DNA from: JBJXGF01 sp046153015 | Lineage (GTDB): Bacteria > Actinomycetota > Acidimicrobiia > Acidimicrobiales > CAIXPF01 | Reading direction: 5' to 3' | Assembly: GCA_046153015.1 (NCBI GenBank) | Contig: JBJXGF010000017.1 | Span: 1-22,481, forward strand | DNA length: 22,481 nt | Made by a program: the position numbers and the translations under genes | Part shown: positions 7,611 to 13,917 of the stretch, piece by piece | How the letters are laid out: the number at the start of each line of letters is the position of its first letter | Position numbering within the stretch: the stretch's first letter is position 1 | The notes under the pieces: generated by a model | Database searches by the model: none | Seen by the model: the letters and a program-made list of their open reading frames with translations, nothing else | Told to the model about the DNA's origin: nothing

Positions 7611-8759
7611 GTGACGAGCGACGCCAGCCCCGCAGCCGAGTGGGTTTCCCAGCTCGTGCGCATCCCGAGCGTGAACCCGATGCAGACCGGCCCCAAGGCG
7701 GGCGTCGCCGGGGAGAAGGCGCTGGCCGAGTTCGTGGCCGATCGGCTCGACGCGCTCGGCGCGCAGGTCGAGTTCGAGGAGGACCCCGACAACCCGGGTC
7801 GGCCCAACGTGTACGCCGTGTTCCCCGGCGAGTCCGACCGCTGGGTCGGCCTCGACGTGCACACCGACACGGTGGGGGTCGAGCACATGACCGTCGACCC
7901 CTTCGACGGCCGCGTCGAGGACGGGCGGGTCTGGGGGCGGGGCTCGGTCGACACGAAGGCCAGCATGGGCGTGATGCTCTCGGTGCTCGAGGAGCTGGCC
8001 CGGGAGGGTCGCCGGCCTCGCCCCAACCTGCTCGTGGTCGGCACGATCAGCGAGGAGGGCGGCGGCCTGATCGGGGCCACCGTGTTCGGCGAATGGCTGC
8101 GCCGGCGGGGCCTGGTGCTCGACGAGCTGATCGTGGCCGAGCCGACCGAGTGCGCCCCCATCTACGGCCACAAGGGCGGGGTGGGGATGGACATCACCGT
8201 GCTCGGGCGGGCCGCCCACACGTCCAAGCCGGAGCTCGGCGCCAACGCCATCGAAGCGGCGGCGGCGGTGATCCTCGCCCTCAAGGCCGAGCACGAGCGC
8301 CTGGCCGGGCAGTCGCCGCGGACCGAGGTCGGGGTGGGCACGCTCACCACCGCCCTCGTCAGCGGCGGCTCGGCCCGCAACATCGTGCCCGACCGCTGCA
8401 CGCTCACGGTCGGGCGCCGGCTCGTGCCCTACGAGACGCCCGACGAGGTGTTCGCCGCGCTGCGCGACCTGGTGGAGCGCTCCTGCCCGCTGCCCGTCGA
8501 GGTCACCGCCATCTCGGAGGGCAGCCCGGCGTTCTACCAGTCGCCGGACTCGACGTTCATCCAGACGCTGGCCGGCTGGAGCGGGCGGCCCCCGGAGACC
8601 GCGCCGTACGGCACCAACGCCCTGCGGTACGACGGGGCGGCCGCCGAGATCGCCGTGCTCGGCCCGGGCTCCATCGACCAGGCGCACGCGGCCGTGGAAT
8701 GGGTCGAGATCTCGGAGCTGGAGAAGCTGGCCGGGCTGTACCGCCGCTGGCTGAGCTGA
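7611..8759 (+). CDS. M20 family metallopeptidase / deacylase (ArgE-DapE type)
   Basis: This 382-residue di-zinc hydrolase of the M20 family cleaves small peptides or N-acyl amino acids. Metal and catalytic residues: His84 and Asp86 in GLDVHTDTVG, bridging Asp114 in GRGSVDTKASMG, the catalytic pair Glu148/Glu149 in ISEEGGG, Glu177 in VAEPTE, and a late His in QAHAAVEW. The dimerisation domain lies between about 185 and 290 (GRAAHTSKP to RRLVPYETP). The GTG at 7611 gives a normal family N-terminus (EWVSQLVRIPSVNP). The much longer open frame to its left runs antisense through the aminotransferase gene and is not coding. Its stop is followed after 3 bases by the MFS gene, so the two are almost certainly one operon. 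The substrate is unknown. Confidence 0.93.
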   Translation: MTSDASPAAEWVSQLVRIPSVNPMQTGPKAGVAGEKALAEFVADRLDALGAQVEFEEDPDNPGRPNVYAVFPGESDRWVGLDVHTDTVGVEHMTVDPFDGRVEDGRVWGRGSVDTKASMGVMLSVLEELAREGRRPRPNLLVVGTISEEGGGLIGATVFGEWLRRRGLVLDELIVAEPTECAPIYGHKGGVGMDITVLGRAAHTSKPELGANAIEAAAAVILALKAEHERLAGQSPRTEVGVGTLTTALVSGGSARNIVPDRCTLTVGRRLVPYETPDEVFAALRDLVERSCPLPVEVTAISEGSPAFYQSPDSTFIQTLAGWSGRPPETAPYGTNALRYDGAAAEIAVLGPGSIDQAHAAVEWVEISELEKLAGLYRRWLS

Positions 8760-8762
8760 CCG

Positions 8763-9962
8763 GTGGCGGGCTCGCCGCGCCCGGACCGGCTGGTGACGGC
8801 GCGGTTCGCGCTGCTCACCGCGTCGGGCCTCGCCTACTTCGTGGGGTGGACCGCGCTCTACCCGGTGCTGCCGCGCTTCGTGCAGGAGGAGCTGGGCGGC
8901 GGCGGCTTCGAGGTGGGCCTCGCGGTCGGCTCGTTCGGGCTGACCTCCGCGCTGCTGCGCCCGTGGGTGGGCCGCTGGGGCGACCGCCACGGCCGCCGTC
9001 CCATGGTGGTGTACGGCCAGCTGGTGGTGGCGGCGAGCCTGCTCGGCTTCCTGGTGGTGGACGACATCGCCTCCGCCGTGGCGTTGCGTCTGCTCTTCGG
9101 GGCGGGCGAGGCGGCCGCGTTCACAGGCATGGCCACCGCCGTGCAGGACATCGCCCCGCCCGAGCGCCGAGGCGAGGCGGCCTCCTACTGGTCGATGGCC
9201 ACCTACGGGGGTGTGGCCACCGGCCCGCTGCTCGGCCAGCTCGTCTACGAGCGCCTCGGCTACGACTGGGTGTGGGTCGGCGCCGCCGCGTTGTGCGTGG
9301 TGGGCGCAGCGCTGGGGTTTGCGGCGCCTCGGCCGCCGGCGGCTGCGGTGAGGGCGGCGCCTGGCGCAGCCGGGCGGCGCGGGTTCCTGCACCCCGCGGC
9401 GCGCCTTCCCGGCCTGGCCCTGCTCGCGGCGATGATCGCCTATGCGGGCTACGTCTCGTTCGTGGCGCTCTACGTGAGCGACCGCGAGGTGGTGAGCCCC
9501 GGCGTGGTGTTCACGGTGTACGCCTCGCTGATAGTCGTGTTCCGGCTCTTGGGGGCGAAGCTGCCCGATCGCCTCGGCGCGGCCAGGGTGTCGACGTTCT
9601 CGCTCACCGCGCTGGCCCTCGGCCTCACGATCATGGCCGCCTGGCCGGCGGCGCCCGGACTGTTCACCGGCCTCGTGGTCTTCGCCGCCGGCATGGCGCT
9701 CAACTTCCCGGCGCTGCTGTCGCTCGTGGTGCGCGAGGCCACCGACGACGACCGCACCCACGCCGTCGCCTCGATCTCGGTGTTCTTCGACATCGGCTTC
9801 GGCCTCGGCGGCACGATCGTCGGCGCGGTCGTGGCGCTCTCGAACGTGCGGTGGGGGTTCTTCGCCGGCGCGCTGATCGCGCTCTCGGGCGTGCTGGCGC
9901 TGCGGTCGCTCCGCCAGCCCTCCTCTGCCGCGGCGGCGCCGGCCGCCGTCACACCGGGCTGA
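8763..9962 (+). CDS. MFS transporter
   Basis: This 399-residue major facilitator superfamily carrier in the cytoplasmic membrane has about 12 hydrophobic segments. The family signature between TM2 and TM3 reads GRWGDRHGRRPM (about residues 76-87). A central cytoplasmic loop (about 190-210, Ala/Pro/Arg-rich) separates the halves. Asp-rich EATDDDRTHAVAS lies in the second half and resembles drug-exporter-type MFS proteins. GTG at 8763 lies 3 bases after the peptidase stop, so translation is probably coupled. It may export the product or import the substrate of the M20 enzyme, but direction and substrate cannot be read. Its last 14 bases overlap the convergent zinc-finger gene. Confidence 0.92.
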   Translation: MAGSPRPDRLVTARFALLTASGLAYFVGWTALYPVLPRFVQEELGGGGFEVGLAVGSFGLTSALLRPWVGRWGDRHGRRPMVVYGQLVVAASLLGFLVVDDIASAVALRLLFGAGEAAAFTGMATAVQDIAPPERRGEAASYWSMATYGGVATGPLLGQLVYERLGYDWVWVGAAALCVVGAALGFAAPRPPAAAVRAAPGAAGRRGFLHPAARLPGLALLAAMIAYAGYVSFVALYVSDREVVSPGVVFTVYASLIVVFRLLGAKLPDRLGAARVSTFSLTALALGLTIMAAWPAAPGLFTGLVVFAAGMALNFPALLSLVVREATDDDRTHAVASISVFFDIGFGLGGTIVGAVVALSNVRWGFFAGALIALSGVLALRSLRQPSSAAAAPAAVTPG

Positions 9963-10470
9963 GCGACAGCAGCTCATCGAGCAGCGCCTCCGACGGGCGA
10001 GGGCGGGGGCCGGTCCGCTCCCGCCGCAGCCGCCCGAGCAGCGCCGAAACCAGGGCGAGGTCGTTCGACACCTGCAGCTCCCGCGCCGGCGGGTACCGCT
10101 CGGCCACCCGGCGACAGGTGCGGCAGGCCCCCGAGTGGAAGGGCGCGAACGGCGGCGGGATCGGCCTCGCCAGAGCACCACACAAGGTGGGCCGCTGACG
10201 CCGGCGATCGGCGATGCCGTCGGGCCGCAGGGCATGGCGCAGGCCGAAGTTCGAGCCCGACTCGTAGGCCCGCCGGTGGGGCGCGGCCGGAATCGGCGCA
10301 GCCACCGTGAGCCGGGGCAGCCCCGCCTCCCGGCGGCCGCGGCGACGGTGCTCGTAAGCCCGCTGCCGGCAGCTCCGCCCGCAGTAGTGCGGCTTGCGGC
10401 CGCAGCGCGACCGGCGGGCGAACACCGTGGCGCACCACCGGCAGGCGAACGTGTTCCTCGCGATCTCCAT
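9949..10470 (-). CDS. Small protein with two putative zinc sites, unknown function
   Basis: This 173-residue basic protein has an N-terminal putative zinc knuckle of Cys10, Cys13, Cys30 and Cys34 (CRWC...YCGRSCRQRAYEHRRR). Many actinobacterial DNA-binding or HNH-associated proteins carry such a CxxC/CxxxC finger followed by an Arg-rich helix. A second possible site is Cys97, His112, Cys116 and Cys119 (FHSGACRTC). The rest is Arg/Pro-rich with a C-terminal helix (SEALLDELLSL). ATG at 10470 is preferred because TATCTT stands 7 bases ahead. An in-frame ATG at 10500 would add 10 residues, and an upstream open extension runs into the repeat region. I do not recognise a named family. A nucleic-acid-binding role is inferred, and the adjacent palindromic repeats are a possible but untested target. 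Confidence 0.8.
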   Translation of the reverse strand: MEIARNTFACRWCATVFARRSRCGRKPHYCGRSCRQRAYEHRRRGRREAGLPRLTVAAPIPAAPHRRAYESGSNFGLRHALRPDGIADRRRQRPTLCGALARPIPPPFAPFHSGACRTCRRVAERYPPARELQVSNDLALVSALLGRLRRERTGPRPRPSEALLDELLSLSPV

Positions 10471-10477
10471 GCGGTGG

Positions 10478-10483
10478 AAGATA
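10478..10483 (-). promoter_or_regulatory. -10 box for leaderless zinc-finger mRNA
   Basis: The minus strand reads TATCTT, then seven bases, then ATG at 10470. This favours the ATG at 10470 over the one at 10500. Confidence 0.5.
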
Positions 10484-10524
10484 CCGAAAGGGTGTGACAT
10501 CCAAGCGAGGGCGCCGCCGCCCCG

Positions 10525-10768
10525 CCCCCGCTGGTTCCACCCCCCGCCCCTCTTAGCCGACCGGGCCAGCAACGCCGTCCCCGTCCCCCACCTTCTCGGG
10601 ATTCTCCGGTGTCGAAACCCCACCGCGCTAGGCCTCGCTGTGACCGCCATGTGCGGCGGGACCATGGGCGGGGGGCCGACCCGGCGCGGCGGCCGCGGCC
10701 GCAGCCCGGCGAAACGTCACCGGAGAATCCCGACGTGGTCCACGGCGATGCGCCCGACGGTCGCGCCG
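10525..10768 (+). repeat. Direct repeat unit 1 (about 244 bp, non-coding)
   Basis: This is the first of two diverged direct copies in the 873-bp gap between the zinc-finger and tryptophanase genes. Shared landmarks with unit 2 keep an offset of 338-345 bp: CCCCCGCTGG (10525-10534), CCCCTCTT (10547-10554), the left palindrome arm with CGAAACC (10591 on), the right arm (10716 on) and GGTCGCGCCG (10759-10768). The middle is more diverged, with small indels. Bases 10769-10866, between the units, hold only a weak resemblance to a right arm near 10815-10834. Confidence 0.75.
10596..10733. repeat. Palindromic element A with 16-bp terminal inverted repeats
   Basis: TCGGGATTCTCCGGTG (10596-10611) is the exact reverse complement of 10718-10733. 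The enclosed 106 bases include a small hairpin of CCGC and GCGG around 5 bases (10644-10656). The inner stem seen in copy B is interrupted here by about 6 extra bases near 10701. Terminal inverted repeats with no transposase gene inside suggest a MITE- or REP-like element, or a structured RNA. No clear target-site duplication was found. Confidence 0.8.
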
Positions 10769-10866
10769 CTCCGGGCGTCGCCGCCATGACCAGGCCCTCG
10801 GGGCAAACGCCGCTCACCGGGGAAGCTCCGGCGGTCCCGCCGGCCCAGACGGAGGCCGCGCCCCCT

Positions 10867-11109
10867 CCCCCGCTGGCGCCGCCCGGCCCCGCCCCTCTTG
10901 GCCGCCCGGATCGCTCGGCCGTCCCCGCGCCCGACCTTCTCGGGATTCTCCGGTGTCGAAACCAGACCGCGCTGGGCGTCGATGCGACCGCCACTTGCGG
11001 TGGGGAACGGGGCGGGAGACCAACCCGCTCCGGCGGCCGCGGTCTGGCGAATCGTCACCGGAGAATCCTGACGGGGCAAGGGCGATGCGTGTCGGTCACG
11101 GTCGCGCCG
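10867..11109 (+). repeat. Direct repeat unit 2 (about 243 bp, non-coding)
   Basis: This is the second copy of the unit, in the same orientation as unit 1 and separated from it by 98 bp. Identity is patchy: near-perfect at the palindrome arms and the flanking GGCGATGCG and GGTCGCGCCG blocks, lower in the centre. That pattern indicates an old duplication with selection, or conversion, on the arms. Confidence 0.75.
10940..11071. repeat. Palindromic element B, multibranch fold predicted
   Basis: Outer arms at 10940-10955 and 11056-11071 pair with one mismatch (right arm CACCGGAGAATCCTGA). Nested inside, CCAGACCGCG (10962-10971) is the exact reverse complement of CGCGGTCTGG (11038-11047). Two local hairpins sit within: ACCGC/GCGGT around CACTT (10987-11001) and GCGGG/CCCGC around AGACCAA (11012-11028). 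Together these give an outer stem, an inner stem and a multiloop with two arms, shown by eye only. This copy is better preserved than A. Confidence 0.75.
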
Positions 11110-11136
11110 CGGCCGGGCGGCGGCAGGAACCACGGG

Positions 11137-11181
11137 CGCGCGGCTGCGGCCGGCGGAAACGTCACCGGAGAATCCCGACGG
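11137..11181 (+). repeat. Truncated third copy (right end only)
   Basis: CACCGGAGAATCCCGA at 11163-11178 is identical to the right arm of element A, and the preceding GCGGAAACGT and GGCTGCGGCCGG resemble the sequence before that arm. No matching left arm lies upstream within reach, so this is a remnant or a solo site. Confidence 0.7.
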
Positions 11182-11263
11182 TTCGGCGGACGGCCACGCC
11201 GGTTCGCAGCGGACCGGGCCGAGCCGGGCGAGGGGCCGGGGCGCAGGGGGCCCGGGAAACAGC

Positions 11264-11285
11264 GGGCATGGGGCGGGGGCAGGGG
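11264..11285 (+). other. G-quadruplex motif upstream of tryptophanase
   Basis: Four G-runs (11264-11266, 11270-11273, 11275-11279, 11282-11285) are separated by loops of 3, 1 and 2 bases, fitting G3+N1-7 exactly. More G-runs follow to 11310. The motif is on the coding strand 59-80 bases ahead of the tryptophanase start and could affect its promoter or leader. High background G+C lowers its significance. Confidence 0.5.
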
Positions 11286-11328
11286 CAGAGGCAGGGCAGG
11301 GGCGTGGAGGCGGGCGTGGCCGCGGCTG

Positions 11329-11341
11329 GGGGATGATCCCC
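11329..11341 (+). promoter_or_regulatory. Palindrome over start region of tryptophanase
   Basis: GGGGAT-G-ATCCCC is a perfect 13-bp palindrome ending 2 bases before the ATG at 11344. It overlaps both a G-rich ribosome-site-like run and GATGAT (11332-11337), a -10-like box with the 6-base spacing seen elsewhere. It could be an operator, or could fold in mRNA and hide the start if a leader exists. Confidence 0.4.
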
Positions 11342-11343
11342 GC

Positions 11344-12744
11344 ATGGCGTTTCGGACCATCGTCGAGCCGTTTCGGATCCATACCGTGCAGGCGATCCGC
11401 TTCCCCGAGCCGGAGGAGCGGGGGGCGGCGCTCGCCCGCGCCGGCTACAACCTGTTCGGCCTGCGGGCCGAGGAGGTGGCGATCGACCTGCTGACCGACT
11501 CGGGGACCGGCGCCATGTCGTCCCGCCAGTGGGCCGGCATGCTCGACGGCGACGAGTCGTACGCGGGCAGCCGGTCCTTCGAGCGCTTCCGCGACGCGGT
11601 GACCGAGCTCACGGGCCTGGCCGAGGTGATCCCCACCCACCAGGGCCGGGCCGCCGAGCGGATCCTGTTCGAGGTGATGGTCAAGCCCGGCGACGTGGTG
11701 CCGAACAACACCCACTTCGACACGACCCGAGCCAACGTCGAGCACCAGGGCGGAGAGGCCCGAGACCTCGTCCGGCCCGAAGGACGGGACCCCGCGACGC
11801 GCCTGCCGTTCAAGGGCGACATGGACGTCGCCGCGCTCGAGGCCACGATCGCCGAGGTGGGCGTGGAGCGGATCCCGCTGGTGATGATGACGGTCACGAA
11901 CAACTCCGGCGGCGGGCAGCCCGTGTCGCTGGCCAACCTGCGGGCGGTGCGCGAGGTCTGCCGCCGCCACGGGATCCCGTTCTTCCTCGACGCCTGCCGC
12001 TTCGCCGAGAACGCGTGGTTCATCCGCCAGCGCGAGCAGGGCTACGAAGGCCGGTCCCCCCGGGACATCGCGCGGGAGATGTTCTCGCTCGTGGACGGGG
12101 CGACGATGTCGGCGAAGAAGGACGGGTTGGCGAACATCGGCGGCTTCCTGGCCATGAACGACCCGACCGCCGCCGCCCACTGCCGGAACCTGCTGATCCT
12201 CACCGAGGGCTTCCCCACCTACGGCGGGCTCGCCGGCTACGACCTCGAGGCGATCGCCCAGGGCCTGGTGGAGGTGCTCGACGAGGAGTACCTGCGCTAC
12301 CGAATCCGCTCGGTGGAGTACCTCGCCGAGAAGGTCGAGGCGGCCGGCGCGGCGATCGTGCAGCCCCCGGGCGGCCACGCCGTGTACCTCGACGCCAAGG
12401 CGATGTGCCCGCACATCCCGCCGCACGAGTACCCGGCCCAGAGCCTCGCCGTGGAGCTCTACCGGACGGGCGCGGTGCGCGGCGTCGAGATCGGCACGGT
12501 GATGTTCGGCCGGCCGGACCCCGCCGGCGGGCCCGACTCGCCCGCCGCGATGGAGCTGGTGCGCCTGGCGATCCCCCGCCGGGCGTACACGCAGAGCCAC
12601 ATCGACTACGTGGCCGAGGTGGTGATCGACGTGACCGAGCGCCGCCGGGAGCTGACCGGCTACCGGATCGTCGAGCAGGCGCCGTGGCTGCGGCACTTCA
12701 CGGCCCGCTTCGAGCCCCTGAGCCCCGCCGCGCCCGCGCAGTAG
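11344..12744 (+). CDS. tnaA: Tryptophanase (beta-eliminating lyase)
   Basis: This 466-residue PLP enzyme splits L-tryptophan into indole, pyruvate and ammonia. Family landmarks are THQGRAAE, TVTNNSGGGQPVS, DACRFAENA (PLP-binding Asp and Arg), MSAKKDG with Schiff-base Lys259, and a C-terminus IPRRAYTQSHID...LRHFTARFEPL. Two positions that separate tryptophanase from tyrosine phenol-lyase point to tryptophanase. Asp126 in HFDTTR aligns with E. coli TnaA Asp137 (Thr124 in the phenol-lyase), and Ile383 in VEIG aligns with the Ile that is Arg381 in the phenol-lyase. These correspondences are from memory of the families. Length is normal. The open frame extending about 735 bases upstream crosses the repeats and is not coding. 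No tnaC-like leader peptide or tryptophan permease is adjacent. The next gene starts 10 bases later. Confidence 0.93.
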   Translation: MAFRTIVEPFRIHTVQAIRFPEPEERGAALARAGYNLFGLRAEEVAIDLLTDSGTGAMSSRQWAGMLDGDESYAGSRSFERFRDAVTELTGLAEVIPTHQGRAAERILFEVMVKPGDVVPNNTHFDTTRANVEHQGGEARDLVRPEGRDPATRLPFKGDMDVAALEATIAEVGVERIPLVMMTVTNNSGGGQPVSLANLRAVREVCRRHGIPFFLDACRFAENAWFIRQREQGYEGRSPRDIAREMFSLVDGATMSAKKDGLANIGGFLAMNDPTAAAHCRNLLILTEGFPTYGGLAGYDLEAIAQGLVEVLDEEYLRYRIRSVEYLAEKVEAAGAAIVQPPGGHAVYLDAKAMCPHIPPHEYPAQSLAVELYRTGAVRGVEIGTVMFGRPDPAGGPDSPAAMELVRLAIPRRAYTQSHIDYVAEVVIDVTERRRELTGYRIVEQAPWLRHFTARFEPLSPAAPAQ

Positions 12745-12747
12745 GGT
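12742..12747 (+). promoter_or_regulatory. -10 box overlapping tnaA stop
   Basis: TAGGGT includes the TAG stop of tryptophanase and stands 7 bases before the ATG at 12755. The hydrolase gene could therefore have its own leaderless transcript besides read-through from tnaA. Confidence 0.5.
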
Positions 12748-12754
12748 GCCGCGC

Positions 12755-13474
12755 ATGGCACAAGCGCAGTGGCTCACCCTCGACACCGCCGACGGTCCGA
12801 TGCAGGCGTACGAGGTCGTCCCCGACGGGGCGCCCAAGGGCGCGGTGATCGTGATCCAGGAGGCGTTCGGGGTGAACGAGCACATCCAAGACGTGGCGCG
12901 GCGCACCGCCGACGCCGGCTACCACGCGATCGCCCCGGCCATCTTCCACCGCGCCGGCGGCGGCGTGGCCGAGTACGGCGACTTCAAAGGCATCATGGCG
13001 CTGATCCAGGGCCTGAGCGACGACGGGCTGCTCATGGACGTCGACGCCGCGCTGGCCCACCTCCAGACGAAGGGGTTCGCGCCCGGCCAGGTCGGCATCG
13101 TCGGCTTCTGCATGGGTGGGCGCATCACGTTCCTCGTCGCCGCCCGTCGAGCGATCGGCGCCGGGGTCGGCTACTACGGCGGCGGCATCGTGAGCGAGGG
13201 CCGGCTGCCGTTCCCTGCGCTCATCGGCGACGTGGCCACCATGAAGACCCCCTGGCTGGGCATCTTCGGCGACAAGGACGCGTCGATCCCGGTGGAAGAC
13301 GTCGAACGGCTCCGGGCCGAGCTCGACGCGAAGGCGCCGGTCGACCACGGCGTGATCCGCTACCCCGACGCCGACCACGGCTTCAACTGCAACGACCGAG
13401 CCAGCTACCACGAGGCGTCGGCGGCCGACGCGTGGCCCAAGACGCTGGAGTTCTTCGCCAAGCACCTGCGCTGA
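12755..13474 (+). CDS. Dienelactone hydrolase family protein
   Basis: This 239-residue cytoplasmic alpha/beta hydrolase of the DLH family has nucleophile Cys119 in GFCMGG, Asp175 in GDKDASIP and His208 in DADHGFN as the triad. A Glu in VIQEAFGVN matches the conserved Glu that activates the cysteine in dienelactone hydrolase. Length equals the family norm. Dienelactone hydrolases act in chlorocatechol and aromatic breakdown, but most actinobacterial members have unknown substrates and no other ring-cleavage genes are present here. Its place behind tryptophanase might suggest an aromatic link, which is weak inference. ATG at 12755 is supported by TAGGGT 7 bases upstream; a GTG 9 bases earlier lies within that box. 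Confidence 0.92.
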   Translation: MAQAQWLTLDTADGPMQAYEVVPDGAPKGAVIVIQEAFGVNEHIQDVARRTADAGYHAIAPAIFHRAGGGVAEYGDFKGIMALIQGLSDDGLLMDVDAALAHLQTKGFAPGQVGIVGFCMGGRITFLVAARRAIGAGVGYYGGGIVSEGRLPFPALIGDVATMKTPWLGIFGDKDASIPVEDVERLRAELDAKAPVDHGVIRYPDADHGFNCNDRASYHEASAADAWPKTLEFFAKHLR

Positions 13475-13490
13475 GCGGCCCCCGGGCGCC

Positions 13491-13523
13491 GACGCCGCGG
13501 CCGCGCGTCAGCGGCGGCCGCTG
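13491..13523. terminator. Possible hairpins between convergent genes
   Basis: GACGC (13491-13495) pairs with GCGTC (13505-13509) around GCGGCCGC. Immediately after, CAGCGGC (13509-13515) mirrors GCCGCTG (13517-13523) inside the end of the VOC gene. The 33-bp gap between the hydrolase and VOC stops holds no other signal. Such G+C palindromes occur by chance here, so certainty is low. Confidence 0.3.
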
Positions 13524-13882
13524 CGCAGGGGATGCTCGGGCGGCACCTCGACCAGGTGCAGCACCAAGCCGTCGGGGTCGAGCACCCACGACTCGACGAG
13601 CCCCCACGGCATGCGCGCCGCCGGTTTGACGACCTCCACCCCGAGGGCGCGCAGCCGCGCCTCCTCGGCGTTCACGTCGCGCACCTGCAGCCACAACGCC
13701 ACCGGCGCCGCGCCGCCCGCCGGCTCACCCTGGGACAGCTCCAGGAAGGCCCCGCCGAGGAAGTAGACGACCCCGCTGCCCCACTCGCGGTAGATGTGGA
13801 GCCCGAGGACGGCCTCGTAGAAGCGTCGCGACCGCTCGAACTCGGCGGGGTAGACGATGACGCGGGCGGAGAGGACGTCCAT
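13508..13882 (-). CDS. VOC superfamily (glyoxalase/bleomycin-resistance fold) protein
   Basis: This 124-residue protein with two beta-alpha-beta-beta-beta modules typical of vicinal oxygen chelate proteins has RSRRFYEAVLGL and FLELSQ in module 1, and VNAEEARLRALGVEVVKP and VLDPDGLVLHLVEVP in module 2. The usual first metal ligand (His or Gln near the start) is not evident; Val or Tyr occupies that area. Glu residues of LELSQ and LVEVP are in ligand positions, so metal binding is uncertain and it may be a binding or resistance protein. ATG at 13882 was chosen over longer open extensions, which would cross the divergent gene. TAAGAC 8 bases upstream is a near -10 box. It shares a 35-bp divergent region with the nucleotidyltransferase gene. 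Confidence 0.86.
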   Translation of the reverse strand: MDVLSARVIVYPAEFERSRRFYEAVLGLHIYREWGSGVVYFLGGAFLELSQGEPAGGAAPVALWLQVRDVNAEEARLRALGVEVVKPAARMPWGLVESWVLDPDGLVLHLVEVPPEHPLRSGRR

Positions 13883-13903
13883 GGAGGCCAGTCTTACCCC
13901 CCG

Positions 13904-13909
13904 TATCCT
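13904..13909 (+). promoter_or_regulatory. -10 box for leaderless nucleotidyltransferase mRNA
   Basis: TATCCT stands 8 bases before the ATG at 13918. The only gap to the divergent VOC gene is 35 bp, so the two promoters must overlap. CCCCC and GGGGG flank the box as a small inverted repeat. Confidence 0.5.
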
Positions 13910-13917
13910 GGGGGCGG

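Noticed and set aside
7569..10994. 1141-codon minus-strand frame
   Set aside because: It is antisense to the M20 and MFS genes and has no recognisable domain. It is open because of base composition.
10590..11180. Integron attC array or CRISPR array
   Set aside because: There is no GTTRRRY-type core site, integrase or cassette genes, and no short regularly spaced identical repeats. The copies are direct units with palindromic ends.
10609..11343. Long open extension in front of tryptophanase (a 711-residue reading frame)
   Set aside because: It crosses the palindromic repeats and a G-rich run, has no domain character and low complexity, and the normal tryptophanase N-terminus begins at 11344.
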